This document shows positions 11,490 through 24,200 of a stretch of 64,000 bases of DNA, in pieces. Position 1 is the stretch's first letter, and every line of letters begins with the position of its first letter. The notes beneath the pieces are model-generated. The model did no database searches. It was not told the origin of the DNA and was given only the letters and a program-made list of their open reading frames with translations. The stretch spans positions 620,001 through 684,000 of the forward strand of contig JBAIAA010000650.1 in assembly GCA_037893245.1 (NCBI GenBank), given 5' to 3'. Position numbers and translations under genes: made by a program. The stretch comes from Crossaster papposus. Taxonomy: Eukaryota > Echinodermata > Asteroidea > Velatida > Solasteridae.

Positions 11490-11605
11490 AATGTTGAAAA
11501 GACATGAATCTGGGACTGAGAAACATCTCCAATTTTGTTTCGAAATATATTTTTTTCCGACTCTCTACAGACGTGTACGCAACCGCTGAAGTGGCATCAG
11601 GATTT
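11490..11605 (+). repeat. Dispersed repeat B, copy 1
   Basis: Contains TGTTGAAAAGACATGAATCT and a distal block like GAAGTGGCATCAGGAT. Related copies lie at about 18405-18530, 46930-47080, 48780-48835 (opposite strand) and 61495-61625. All are outside exons, and no terminal repeats are seen. Confidence 0.75.
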
Positions 11606-11784
11606 CTACTTACATTTGAGAACCGAAATGTTAATGATCGTTTTCACTTTCCACACATTTTTGCCACAATTGTGGTAATTCGATTACGTCCTGTGGGCCT
11701 ATTGTTCCGTCATTGTCATTCTGCGAGTCAGGCGAATTGGTACAAAATATGATCAAATAATGTTCACTTGATGATAAAGGCATC

Positions 11785-12050
11785 CATGATTCATTGTAAA
11801 ACCTGGGATTCGGTCAGTTAAACGACATTTACTACTTAATACAACCCCCTAAATCCACCCATTCCTAATATTAATTCAAGCACAAAATAAATGGTGTATC
11901 CTACATTTAAACTGCCTCAGGTAATGGGTGGGGTAGGTCATGTAGTTAAACGATATTTACGACAAATACAAACCCCTAAATCCACCCATTCCTAATAATT
12001 CAAGCACTTACAATGGTGTATCCGGTAATGGGTGGGGGAGATGCTAAACC
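11785..12050. repeat. Dispersed repeat A, partly duplicated in tandem
   Basis: Two adjacent versions of a block containing CCTAAATCCACCCATTCCTA and TGGTGTATCC, about 140 bp apart. Parts match the copies near 15628 and 56360 (inverted). Confidence 0.7.
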
Positions 12051-12463
12051 ACGTTGGCCTGTTAAAGTGTGATTTTTTAATTAAAAACAATTGTTAAGAT
12101 AATTTGCAAATTTAGCCTTGGTTTTAGTTTCCGGTGATGAGTTGAAATCAACATCATCGTCAAGGCTTAAAGAATGGTACGATTTGTTTTATGAAATAAT
12201 ACAGATTTTTTTAAAAGAAATATAAACATTGTCTGTATATCTATGATAGTTTGGTTTGGTGGTTGTTCTGATGAACCGTCTGATTCGACATTTAGAAGCC
12301 CCTATGGCAATGCATGATGTATTTATCTTTTTCTTTTCTGTTTTCCTGTGTACATAGATTTGTATCTATACAGTTACTTGATAATGCAGCCAAGTTAAAT
12401 TGGTGGCACCTTTCCTTAAAATGTATGTTTTGGGAACGAACGGCCCTGATCATCTCCTTCCAA

Positions 12464-12488
12464 CCCCCCCCCCCCCCCCCCCCCCCCC
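12464..12488. repeat. Poly(C) run of 25
   Basis: Uninterrupted C run followed by A2 and a T run. It is one of about twelve C/G homopolymers of 14 or more bases in the window. Confidence 0.95.
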
Positions 12489-12550
12489 AATTTTTTTTTT
12501 TTTAAAAATTGTTTTATATTGATTTGCACGGCGTGGCCAACACAACTGTG

Positions 12551-12603
12551 TCGGTACACCATAGACATTGAGGATTTGTTTTTCCTCCATGTCTATGGGT
12601 ACA
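12551..12603. repeat. Short imperfect hairpin
   Basis: GTACACCATAGACATTGAGG pairs, with a few mismatches, with the downstream TCCTCCATGTCTATGGGTAC across a T-rich loop. It could be a small palindromic repeat; a miRNA precursor shape is possible but unsupported. Confidence 0.5.
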
Positions 12604-13346
12604 CATACAGCGTTTATTATGCCTATTCAGTTGTAAAGGATTTGTGTCAATAGTTCAATACACAAATGAATGGCAATGCAAACAGGTTTACAATGTACAA
12701 CTGTACATGTACGTCATAAAAACAAACTGCAAACACGTACGTGAACTACAAGGGCATAACCTCTGCGTTCTACACACTGCTCAAGTGAACAGATCTCGTG
12801 ACCGAGTAGTAGTATGTTCACATGAACTTGGTCTAGAAATAATGCACAAATTCAATGAAGGAGTCGGTTAAGGTTGTTTTTCTCTTTTGAGAGCCAATAT
12901 AACCTTGCTTTGTTACAATGGTCTGCCCTTACTATTTTGTGGCAGACTATGTGGCTTCATTGTCGGCCATAACTAACTCAGAGACAGTGGCATGAATTGT
13001 ATTCTCAATGGAATACGGATTCATTGGTAGTATATTGCGCATGCCTTTTAAGTGAAGATGATTTAGGGGAGTTAATGGTCACATGATAGGGTTTAACCAA
13101 TAATAGGGAAAAGGAGTAAATTTTCCCAGGAATATGATTTCCATAAGACGCCGAAAAGCAAAGTACATGTACATAGTAGTAGAATTTCGCGACGCGATTT
13201 AGATATGTTCATAAGCCCATCTTTCACTTTTTACTTGCGCCGCAAAAGAAGATCCTATCGACCTGTGGTGATAGTTTTGTCTTTGTTTTCTTTGTCTTTT
13301 TTTCCCTCTCATAAGAATAAGGGGTGTTTTCTAATACAACACGGTC

Positions 13347-15095
13347 ATGGACAACGTAGTTATGAAGCAACCTATGGGACAAGTGAATTACTCTAGTGAC
13401 GTAGCGTTGCCCATGCAGAATGCTCCATTGACAGTGGTTACCACACAACCTATGTCTACCACTATCATCAACGTAGGAATCTTCACATTCTTTGCGATTA
13501 TTTAAATGTTTATTTCAATGGGCATTTAAAGATGGACAGATTATTAATTTGGAGGGTAAAATGACTCGTTGGTGCAAAGGAAGATATCACTTAACTAGAA
13601 ATAACTGAAATATATATGTTTTCCCCGACAAATAAAAAAAACCGTTTATTGTTTAAATTCACTAATTATAATATTTAAATTCGTCCAGCCCAAACATCGG
13701 TTTAGTGCACTTCCATTGTTTAATTTCTTGTTTTCGTAAGACAATTTTATTTTAAAGGGAATGTACAACATTTTGCAAAAATCAAAACAAAAATGAATAG
13801 AATGACCGAAACTTTATCCACTTGATCAGGTGACTCAGATGGACGTATGGCACCCTCGTGGGATACCACGTGACTGGTCTACGCCCCTCTGTGGTTGCTT
13901 CGAGGACTGCATTGGATGTGAGTGAAGTACCCCCTCAAGAACCAAGAGAAGAGAATTAAAGGATAAGACACAATGAGAACCAGTGCACTGATTTACGTTT
14001 CCACATCTCCCCCAAAAAAGCACCAGTCTCACAATTTTTTGGGAAATGCAGCTAAACGGAATTTGGCAGCGTCCATTATGCTACCATGTTTTTTGCTGCA
14101 ACGGTATTTTAGGGGGGGGGGGGGGGAATTGGAAAGAAACGAGAAATCAGAATTTTTAGTCTAGAAGCGAATTGCAAACAGTTCGAAACAATAACGGAAA
14201 AGAAACACTTCGTTTTTGTCCAGAGTTGCGAGAGGTTGAAGTTTGAAACCCACATGCATTCAACCTTCTGAAACCTCGCCATATCTCACATGACACTACA
14301 CGACCTCCTCCCAAATCTCAATCGAAATCTTCAATTTTACGACCTGGAATAAGGGGAATTATCCCAGATCAAAATATATCAGTTTGATTTTCCTCCTGAT
14401 CTCATCCACCTGAGTTTAACTTCGTACTTTTTACGCAGGTCTTTGTGCCTTTATGTGTTTCCCTTGCTATGAGTGTCACGTGGCCTCAAAGATTGGAGAG
14501 AACTGCTGCGTGCCTTGCTGCGTTCCTCAAGCCACCATGGTTATGAGGGCGCACTTCCGTGGACGTCATAACATCCAGGTGAGCCAGTCGCCCTATCCAA
14601 ATATTTTTTAGCCGCAGCATGAAATCACACGGTTTAGGGGAAGTGGCCGCAGCCACTTACATAGACTTGTTTGTACTTTCAAGCCGTAGCCAAGTAATTC
14701 GGACACAGCCCTTTAGTCCAGGCACGGTATCGAGCATGCGCATTGCGGAGTATTGTATCACGTGCCAGCAAAGGTCCAATGAGAATCGCATAAAAGCATG
14801 GGGTTACATGTACTAGTTCGTATTTGTACAGCTGAGCTGACACAATTGGCGTCGCGAATATTTGCAAAAAGGTCGGATATCGGAAGTTAGTTCGACAATC
14901 TAATTTCGTTTGTACACATTCCTGGTGCCGAATCGGACTTTAATTTGATAACGATTTGGGGGACTTTCTTTTTGTGGTAATTTTCAGGGATCGCTGATCA
15001 ACGACTGCTGCACCACCGTTTGTTGCTCCCATTGCACCCTGGCTCAGCTCTCCCGTGAGGCCGACAACATCCTAAGCGGACGTGCTGCTCCATAG
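13347..15095 (+). CDS. PLAC8/cornifelin-family cysteine-rich protein, complete, 4 coding exons
   Basis: Coding exons 13347-13472, 13830-13917, 14439-14578 and 14988-15095, with GT/AG borders and phases that join cleanly, give 153 aa. The first 42 residues are a Gln/Met/Thr-rich tail. The PLAC8 domain follows: DWSTPLCGCFEDCIGCLCAF, then MCFPCYECHVASKIGENCC, the mid-domain AHFRGRHNIQ and the C-terminal Cys pairs NDCCTTVCCSHCTLAQLSRE. Nearly all conserved cysteines of the family and the closing CxxCxLxQ-RE signature are present. Family members are small, often membrane-associated proteins linked to growth control, immunity or metal handling; the biochemical role is unsettled. The start is the only upstream ATG in frame after the last likely acceptor. 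Whether this is closest to PLAC8, PLAC8L1 or CNFN cannot be decided here. Confidence 0.92.
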
Positions 15096-16522
15096 ATCGG
15101 TCAAAAAAAATCGATCTGGCTTATAGCTGAGGATGAAAGCTTAAGGATGCCACAGTTTTACACTGTTTGCAGTGTCGGATCATAGTAATTGTACCTTTTT
15201 AAAATTTGTATTGGATTAAAGGTAGAATACACCATTTGCAGATATCGAAAAATTTACTACCGAATTATTTAGAAATATCTTACTTATTTTTAGTAAATAA
15301 TTATTCAAGGCATCCAGCAAATTTACTGCGCTAGAAATCCTGTAATTGTTCCTAGTAATCTATGGCTTGTAATTTACCTAACAGTGTAAATGTAGGATAC
15401 ATCATTTGCAGATATCGATTTTTTTACAACCGAATTATTAAGAAATATCTTATTTATTTGAGAGTAAATAATGATTGTAGGCATCCAGCAAAATTATTGC
15501 GCTAGATATTCGTAATTGTTCCGAAAAATTGATTTTATATAAACGCGAGAAGAAAAAACCCAAGAACAAGATAAAGTCAACTGTCTGACGCCGGTTGAAA
15601 ACAAACGCCGTTTTTCTTGCTTTTCTCGGCATCCATGATTGTAAAACTTCGAACAGGTCAGTTAAACTATATTTACTATAAAATACCCCCCCCAAATTGT
15701 TTTCCATAATTAAAGCAATTACCGATAGTGTCTCCTACTTTTAAAATAAGATGTCTCAGTCAAACCGGTGGCCTTATGCTGTATAATAGAAAGTGGTTAT
15801 ACGACTTGTGTATAAGCACTAGTTCTCCAATTTTATTAAAATTATTTTTCGACATTTTTTCGACATTTTTAAAACTATTTTTAAGGTAAAACTACTCGGT
15901 CGTTTATATGGGCTTGTTAAACATACAATTTTACCAGTCTTTATCGTTCTGTATTATTACATTGTTTGTTTTATTCATAGGTTTCAATCTTCATTTTCAA
16001 ATATTAAATTTCATTCTTTACTCCCTTTTTGCTTCAGAAATCCTGCTATATTTTATTGTTTGTATCTTTGTACAGTTTGTCATTAGCTTGTTGTAGTCAC
16101 CGCGATCGATGGGCTATTGTTCATTTTTGTTTGGTGAAGGAAGCACAGGCACGCAAGGCATTGTGGGATGGAGCTTCTGGGAACACTCGCACACAGAAGT
16201 GGTGACCCGTGTTTGTAGGGGCGGGGACACCTAGGGATGCAGCAATGTTTTTTAAAGGAGAGACCGAATAGCAACATTTTTTCTCTTGCTTGCTTAGCCT
16301 AGACTCTCGAAAATCGGTACTATGAGGATTATTGTTTGTTGGCAGGGGGGGGGGGGGGGGGGGGGGAATCACGGACTTCCGACGGGGTGGGTGGGGTAGG
16401 CACGTGGGCCGCACCCCCTCTACCCTCTTAACGGCACCGTGTACTGATGTCTATGGACGTGGACTGTTGGGTATCAACAGCGCCACCACACGACCGCTAG
16501 CAGCCAACATACTCTAGCCAAC
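15096..16522 (+). other. PLAC8 3' UTR and intergenic DNA with repeat A copies
   Basis: A possible polyadenylation signal ATTAAA is near 15214. Two tandem copies of a roughly 172-bp block (from about 15219 and 15391), each starting near CATTTGCAGATATCG, are followed by a third partial relative at 15628-15720. A 22-base G run lies at 16345-16366. The GC rise after 16370 is probably the GOPC promoter and 5' UTR. Confidence 0.6.
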
Positions 16523-19500
16523 ATGTCAGCGAAAAAGATGGCCGCGATTCACTGGCTCGACATTCTGGAGAAAGAGTTCGACAAAGCCTTTGTCGACTTG
16601 GATATCTTGCTGGGAGAGATCGACCCGGACCAATGCGAGATCACCTACGAAGGCAGGAGGAAAATGACGGCCCTGAGCGCCGCTTTCGCCCAGCTTTGTC
16701 ACAAGGGTCAGACCATTTTTCAGAACAACGCCAAACTTGAGGTAAACAACACAAAATTGTGCACAGTCAGGGGCCAATTTCACAGAGCTGCTAAGCACAT
16801 AAATTTGCTTAGCATAACAATTTGTCCTCGGCAAAAAAAAGGATACAGAAAAAATTGTTACGTGATCTTTATTGTGTTTGAATGATAATCAGCTGGTTTT
16901 TTGCTTAGCATGAAAAACACGTAGAATTTTGGCTGGTAACCTGTTTTTAATGAGCAAGACTTTTTTGTGCTAAGCAAATTGTTGTGCTTAGCAGCTCTAT
17001 GAAATTGGCCCCAGGTGTACGTGTGAATATGTACTATGCCCATGGCGTACGTACGGGGGTGGGGAGAGGCTGCGACTGGGGAGGGGCTGCGGCTGGGGAG
17101 GGGCTGCGGCTGGGGAGTGGGAGGGGCGGCGGCGGCTATCTCAGTCTTTCATTAATTAAATATAGAATAGACCATTTTCTGTAGATATCGAAAATGTTTA
17201 CTACCGTAATATTAGGCCATGAGAACTTAGGTACGAGTTTACCGTCCGAGACTTTTTGAAAAGTGATGAGGCTTTTTTTCATTATTCATTATTCATTATT
17301 CAATATTTTTCATTATTTCATTATTCATGAAGTATGGATAGTGAAGTACATAGAACCGGCAAGGGCCGCCCCGTATACTGCAATCACGTGACCTGTATCA
17401 TGACGCGAGCATTCGTCTGCTGCGGCTGGGTCCTTCAAAAATCGCAAGATATCGTGTTAGATTTGTGCCATCGTTTGATGTAATTACATCTACGAGATTC
17501 ATCAAAACATTATTCAGGTTTTCATTTGCGTATTTATGACTTTTCATCGTTTTAATGCTCGATATGATGAAAATACTTACGCACATGCAACACGGGAAAT
17601 CCCACACGAAATCGGCAAATCGGTAAGCAACATCCGGGTCCCGGCCAAGCGTTGCCAAGCCGATGAAAGAGGACGACGGTGATTGGCTGACACGTTTGGC
17701 GCCCAGTAATAGTGTAACTACAAGTCGCTAGGGCCGAGTTCGGGCGGTCTGTTCTTGACACGCGAACTCTGTTCTCGCGCTCGAACGGCGGGAACGCGAC
17801 CCGTGAACATTGCACTCGGAACAAGAACACACACCACCTATCCATCAGGGTTTTGCAAGAACAAGTTACGCGTGTCAAAAACAGACCGCCCGAACTCGGC
17901 CTATATGTCTCCCTGAACAACGCCATGATCGTAGGTGTAGAATTCGTCGTTTTTGGAGGGAATAAGTGAAACAGACTTTTGGGATAAAACTGCAACTTTT
18001 TTTGAGAAATAATGAAATTTTTTTAAATAATGAAATTTTTCATGCGGTGGCGCCACGACCATGCGGGCGGTGGACGGTAAACTCATACTTTCATTCTCAT
18101 GGCCTTACTGTGAAAGTAAATAATGATTGATTCTAGGCACTAATCCAATGCTTTCATTGCAGGCACAGGTCATGAATCTGCGAGCTGATCTGTGCGAGGT
18201 CCGAGCGACAAAGTCTATCCTAGAGAAAGAACTGCACAACCAGCTGTTGCAGTTACACGCTGTGCAGCTGCAACTACACGCCAAGACGGGACAGAGCGTG
18301 GACTCTGACGCCATCAAAAAGAGACTGGTACGTACGTGCCACACTCTCCTAGGAAAGAATGCCGCAACCTGACGCCACTTTTTTCTTCATAAATCATCTC
18401 GATGAAGGTCAATCAGGGCAGAAATGTTATAAAGACATAAATCTGGAACTGAGTACCATTTTCAGTTTTGTTTATTGACTCTCTATAGATTTTGTACTTA
18501 ACTGCTGAACTGTAGTCGGGATACTACAGTCTTTCCCCTGCAGAGGCACAAAATTGTAATTTTTTGTTGTTGCGATTTGGTCCAGTAACTCACTTGGAAT
18601 TGAAATTGTTTTGGTTCAGTATGTACATTGTATTATCGTGATTATTGATATGGCTCCGATTGGTACATATAGAGTTTGTTCAAATCCCTGAGATGTAAAA
18701 CGGAGAGTGGTTGGCCAATCTCAAAAAAAAATCTCTTCCTTCAATCAGGAGCAAGAAATGGAGTCCTTCAAAGCCGACGGGATGAAAGAAGCGCGTATGG
18801 AGGCGGAGCTTAAGGAATACCGAAAAGACAGCACGGAACAGAGACAACACATCATGGCCCTGCAGGGAGAGGTGTATGGGGCGCGGCTAGCTGCCAAGTA
18901 TCTGGATAAGGAACTCGCTGGAAGGTGAGTAGCCGCAGTTGTAACTGGAAATAACTTGTCTTAGTTTTCACAGGCACTGTGATAAATTCTCCAAAGGTCC
19001 TAGGTTCATTGTCCATAAGCTGATCTATCTTGTTTTCTCTTTAGAATCCAGCAGATCCAGCTGTTGGGGCGAGACCTGCGGGGTCCAGAACACGACAAAC
19101 TATGGAACCAACTCGAGGCGGAGATCCACCTACACCGACACAAGACGGTCATCAGGGCGTGCCGGGGACGACAGGGGTATCGCAACAGACTCCCACAACC
19201 ACCGGGACACGTAAGAGTGGAGCCAGTTGAACCTCCTTGTATTCACATAGGCTAGAGTCAATCACAAATGAAATTTAAATTGTCGACATCGATATGTACT
19301 CCCTGAGCACATAATATGTAAAACCTGAAGGTAAAGTCATATTTGTTGTCATTTTTTGCTTCTTTTTTCTCCAGGAAAATGCTATCAGTCACCGTGGCGT
19401 GGGTGAAATGCGGACCGTGCTGATAGTCAAGGAGGAGGATGAGGGTCTAGGCATGTCAATCACGGTAAATAGATCGGACATGGTTTAGCAAAAGCAGGCT

Positions 19501-21007
19501 TTTAACCAGGACTTGTATAACACGAGCGAGGCCAGAAATATCAGGGTGTGCTACCCACAAATGCCGGCATGAACCCGTCTCGGATCTAAGTTCGTGAAAA
19601 GCAATCCCATGCCTGTGCCCGGTCAATGTCAAAAATATTCCCGGCGCGAACTGGTTAATTTTTTTTTTACAATAATTAAGATTTTGTGGTTAAAAATCTT
19701 GATTGCTCCTAGTGATTCCAGTTTTCCCTTTCCCTCCCAATCTCCTGTTTCCAAGGGTGGCAAAGAGCACGGTGTTCCCATCTTAATCTCTGAGATCCAC
19801 GAAGGTCTTCCCGCCGATCGCAGCCAAGGGTTGTATGTAGGGGACGCCATCCTGTCGGTCAATGGCATCAACCTGCGCGACGCCAAGCACACACAAGCGG
19901 TAGATATCCTCTCCCAGCAGGTAGGTGGAGCCAGGGAACTTAAAAAGGGAAGAAGGGACTTGATCAATTTTGGAAAAAATACAAATGACACCACACCGAC
20001 CCAAATTGTTTTACTAAATTTACGATTGCGCTACCCTACCTCTCTCAGTGCAAATACGAAGCCAGTTAGCATTTCTATCAAAACCTATCGTAACTCATGC
20101 GCTTTGAGAGATCGAGGGAAGGAGGTTGGTTTTTTGATAGGTTGTGAGGGTGATAACTGGAGGAGGGTTTTAATGGAGGTCTTGAACTTTGTGGGCGATA
20201 AACCATCAGTAAATCTTACGATCACACGTTTTGAGTAACCATTGGACCTATTTTTTATTCTCAGAATGGGGAGATTAGCATGGAGGTTCAGTTTGTTGCA
20301 CCCGATTCGGACAGCGACGACGATAACGACGAAATCATTGATGAAAATGGTTACAGGTCAGTAAGCACAGTCCGTCATTTGAAACAAATTTTGAAAAGAA
20401 ACGTAGAGACAAATGGTTACAAAGACCACCAGAAACTGATCTTCAAACTTGACGTGGGATGCTTGTCTTCTGGTGGCAAGCTACATTTTATTTCCACGTT
20501 TGTTGAAATTGCAGTTATCCAGTTTATGAGGAAAGCGAGGAGGACTTGCTAAGTTACCAGCAGCCCAGCGAGGACAGCCTCCCACGGTCCCAGGCCACCA
20601 GCAACTCGGCCACTCCGCTCCACGAAAACAGCCCATCGACATCATCAACGCGCCAACGAGCCAACGGGCATTCCCCGACAAAGAAGATGGCGAAAACAGC
20701 CGGGATGCAGAAGACACCGTCGCCAGCCACGCCGGGTACCAGCGGTGGCGGGGCGCGAGCTGCGGGGAAGTCGTTTCCGCCGCTGTCATCGTCGTCGTTG
20801 TCACGCGAGGCGCGGCACTCCACGTCCAGCCAATCATCGGAGAGATCGGCTGCCTCGCTCCTGCAGGGGGACATGAGCGCGGCGTCCCCGCCCGCGACGG
20901 AACCGGGAAACGAGATGAAGATGATGAGCGTGGGTCGCGTGTGCACCAATGCGGTGCAGGGCATGCCCTCGGCGGGGAGTGGCGAGGAACTATTTGGAGC
21001 AGACTGA
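16523..21007 (+). CDS. GOPC: Golgi-associated PDZ and coiled-coil motif protein, complete, 8 exons
   Basis: Exons 16523-16741, 18163-18327, 18749-18924, 19045-19210, 19375-19464, 19756-19920, 20265-20356 and 20515-21007 join in phase to 521 aa. Exon 1 carries the family start block [20 protein letters not shown]. Exons 2-4 (about residues 74-242) are coiled coil, with [34 protein letters not shown] and [20 protein letters not shown]. The PDZ domain spans about 257-343, with carboxylate-binding loop GLGMSI at 266-271 and [17 protein letters not shown]. The acidic patch DSDSDDDND follows, then a Ser/Pro-rich tail of about 160 residues, longer than in human. Known homologues sit at the Golgi/trans-Golgi and sort PDZ-ligand membrane proteins toward lysosomes or the surface. 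Two in-frame ATGs (16523 and 16538) are possible starts; the second lies in a stronger AAGATGGCC context. Intron 1 contains a MITE. Confidence 0.97.
16770..17012. mobile_element. MITE family 1 copy in GOPC intron 1
   Basis: Inverted ends GGGGCCAATTTCACAGAGCT and AGCTCTATGAAATTGGCCCC, with internal inverted TTGCTTAGCA blocks. About 243 bp, non-coding. Other copies: 28219-28463, 42536-42778, 44701-44936 and 62681-62904. Confidence 0.9.
17053..17136 (+). repeat. G-rich tandem repeat
   Basis: Repeats of GGGGAGGGGCTGCGGCT lie in GOPC intron 1. Many closely spaced G runs on one strand could form G-quadruplexes. Confidence 0.8.
17160..17340. repeat. Repeat A fragment followed by an ATTCATT microsatellite
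   Basis: 17160-17215 matches the end of repeat A (GTAGATATCGAAAATGTTTA). 17278-17330 is an imperfect TTCATTA microsatellite. Confidence 0.6.
18405..18530 (+). repeat. Dispersed repeat B, copy 2 (GOPC intron 2)
   Basis: Diverged copy with AAGACATAAATCTGGAACTG, aligned to the copy at 11490. Confidence 0.65.
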
Positions 21008-21260
21008 TGAATATTCAATCTTATGAATATTCATTATTCTGAGGAATACTTATGAATACTTATGAATATTTATGATGGCAGGTCATCTCAATATTAACAT
21101 TTTAATATTGTGGTGAACTGTGAGTGAATATTATTTTTTTTAAAGAAATCCTCATGGTAATAGGTACATGTAATCCCAATATGGCAAATTGTTTAGCATA
21201 CTGATAAATATTAATTTTTATGAATATTCATTCTTGTAATACAATAAAGTCCTCTCATAA
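21008..21260 (+). other. GOPC 3' UTR with repeated TGAATATTCA palindromes
   Basis: Directly after the stop, ATGAATATTCA-like palindromes recur several times. An AATAAA signal lies at 21243-21248, a plausible polyadenylation site about 240 bases after the stop. Similar AATATTCA words continue to about 21740. Confidence 0.6.
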
Positions 21261-24200
21261 ATATTAATCATAATGAATATTCATGTTGAGAAGACTTGTC
21301 TTTCCATCATCTACTAGATTTGCAGTCGTATTCAAATTCAAGTGCTAAACTTATTTTATAATTTGTTTTGTTTGGGGGGGCGGGGGGTACATTGGCTTTT
21401 CTGAGTTTTGTGATGGATTTTGTTTTCTATGTGTTTTTTTCATGATAACTTTACCTTTTCAGATTGCAAACGGGATTTCATTGTTGCATGAATCCTTGCC
21501 GTGTAAAATCCCGCTCAATATCAATGTGTCGCGCCCATTCTACTAAGTAATTTTTGTTTTGCTGCGTGAAATGATGCTTTAAGGTGCAATATGTACAGGT
21601 AACCGTTTCGTGTACATGTAAATTGTTGGTGGTATTCGGCTGTGATTGTCACATGGTGCATTATCATATTGTGAATATTCAGTGCCATATTTAAATATTC
21701 AATACCATTATTTGAATATTGAAGGTCGTAAATGAATATTATTGATATTATTTTGATGTGGTTCGCAAGCTGGAAAAACATAGCAGCTAACTTATTTATA
21801 CCATCCTAACCAGTTTGCGCCCGAGGACGTATATACACGCAAAGTTTGTCCGAGATTTAAAACGGATGACGCATGAAAACGTCACGAGCAAGGCCGGAAA
21901 TGTCTGTCAGCAGTGAGCAAGGCCAGAAATGCGTGGGTGTGCTTCCCCGTACCATTGCCTGAACCCGCCTCGGATTGAGTTTCGTTAAATATAATCCCTC
22001 GGCTCGGTGATGTTAAAATAATCCCGGTGTGTACTACCTTCCAAAATCTAAAATAAATCTACACATTCAATAATTATCAAAACTGTACATATTTATTAAA
22101 CAAAAAAATAGCAATTGCTATGGGAAAACTTCGATACCAATAATAACCTGTTATACTAGTTTTGTACTTAATTAATATTCAACGAATATTCGTACACCTT
22201 TGATGGACACATGCTGCTCATATGACCATGTGAACACCTCCTTTTAGGACCAACTTAATGCAATATTTATTTACATAAACAACTTGTTACGTTGTTACAT
22301 GAAATTCTAGGGTGTATATTGATTAGAACTTAAGGAAATCTAATTTTAAAAGTTAGATTTAGTAGTTAAACTTCTAAGTAAACAATAACATAGTTGTAGT
22401 GAAAGCATCAGAAACTGATGTTTGCCGATATTTAAATTAGTTTTTCCCACCCATCAATTTTCAGATAATATAGAAAACAAAATTTATAAAAAAAATGATT
22501 AAAAATACCGTATGATAAATTTCACATAATCTACATTCCAGAGATCGTTAACTTTAAATTGTTCACTAATTGTCATTTGTTTTACGTTATAATTAGCTGG
22601 TAACCATTATCTTTTAATGTTATAGAATGGAGACAATGGTGCATGGGAACCAGTGACAATTGCCACATAAGGCCTTTTCAAATTCCTGGCTTCGTTGTGG
22701 CTTAAGGTGACTTTAGGCTGGCTCCCAACTGCAGGATCTTCAGCCACATTCGGATGACTGTTGTGCTTCAGAAACATTCAATCGATATGAACCCAAACGT
22801 TAGACTATTTCCAAATTTTCTTCCATTTTTTTTTTGCTTCTTAGCGATCGGAATTCGGAGGAGATAGACTGCGTTTGTAGCCCACCCTATTTGAAGGTGT
22901 GTTGGATTTCTGTACTATTTTTAGGGTGTGTGAACATTTGTATTGAAAGTGATGGATTAAGCACTGTTCGGGTTAATTAATTAATTAATTATTTAATTAA
23001 TACAAACAATTAACAAAACTCTTGGGTTTATTTTTGCCATAGTGAAAAAGAGGAATCGAAATAGTATTTAGATGGAAATATTTTATTGAAGATTTTCAGT
23101 ATATTTTATTTAAACCAGCATTAATAAACTGATAGTTGAGGTTTTGTGAGTTTGTTTTATCGGTCAGTCCGGATCAAGCAGTTTGTTGCCAGAGAGTTCA
23201 TTTGAATCGGTTTGATTGTTTACTATATTTGGCATTAATTAATAAAGAAAATGTGACCCGGTCTGTTTAAAACAAGTGAAAGAAGTATAGATGTTATTAA
23301 AGCAATGTGGTAATTGACATATCTTGAAAAATAAGTGTTCATCCTTATTTTTATTTTTATTTACAAAAATCGAAATAAGGGCAAAGCACTACATACTGTG
23401 GATAACATCAAAATCTCTTTCAATATGATGTGTGGAAGATTTTCAGTACATTGAAATTTAATTCAAATTTTGCTTAGTAAGCCTTAATATATATTTTTTT
23501 TTATATATTTATTAAATTGGATCTCGACGTAGGATGTTTCAATCCAAAGAATTACAAAATTGTTTCCAGGATATGAAAAGCATTTATTAGTAATTTGGAG
23601 GGGAAAAAAACCTCAATTTGGGGGTGACAGTTGTTGGAAAGTGACTTTCAAGATTTCTTGTGCTTGTAATATTACATGAAGATGTTATTATTGGCAGACA
23701 AAAGAAAACATTTGAACAGAAATTAGCAGTTGGCAATCAATTTCAAACAATATGGTGAAGTCATTATATCAAGGGAAATCCCTACGGAATCCGGTAGTCA
23801 CCATGAAAATGTAGACGACCCCGGGCATGTGTCACATGTGGTCACACTGGGATGTGCGGCGGCACATGGTGCGTATCGGCCACATTCATGCCTGGCGGTC
23901 GTTCATTTCACCGTAAACAAAAGGGGGACTTACGGCCGGCATTGTGCGGGCGTAAAACTTAACGAGCGTTCATGAATTCAGTCGTAAAAATTAGTTAAAT
24001 TGTTGCATTATAGTACTAGCCTACCGGGCTTTGTATGTCTGACAGTTGGAACTGACGGACCGAAAGGTAAGTGGAAAACCAAATGTCGCAAGTCAAGTAG
24101 AAAGACACGACATTATTCGAGATTAAATCGAAACAAAATGAAGTGTTGAAAGACTTAGAATTTCATAAAGGTTTACGCAGTTTGCGGTCGATTCCCCCCA

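Noticed and set aside
20554-21018. 154-codon antisense frame over GOPC exon 8
   Set aside because: Shadow of the GC-rich, Ser-rich coding exon on the other strand.
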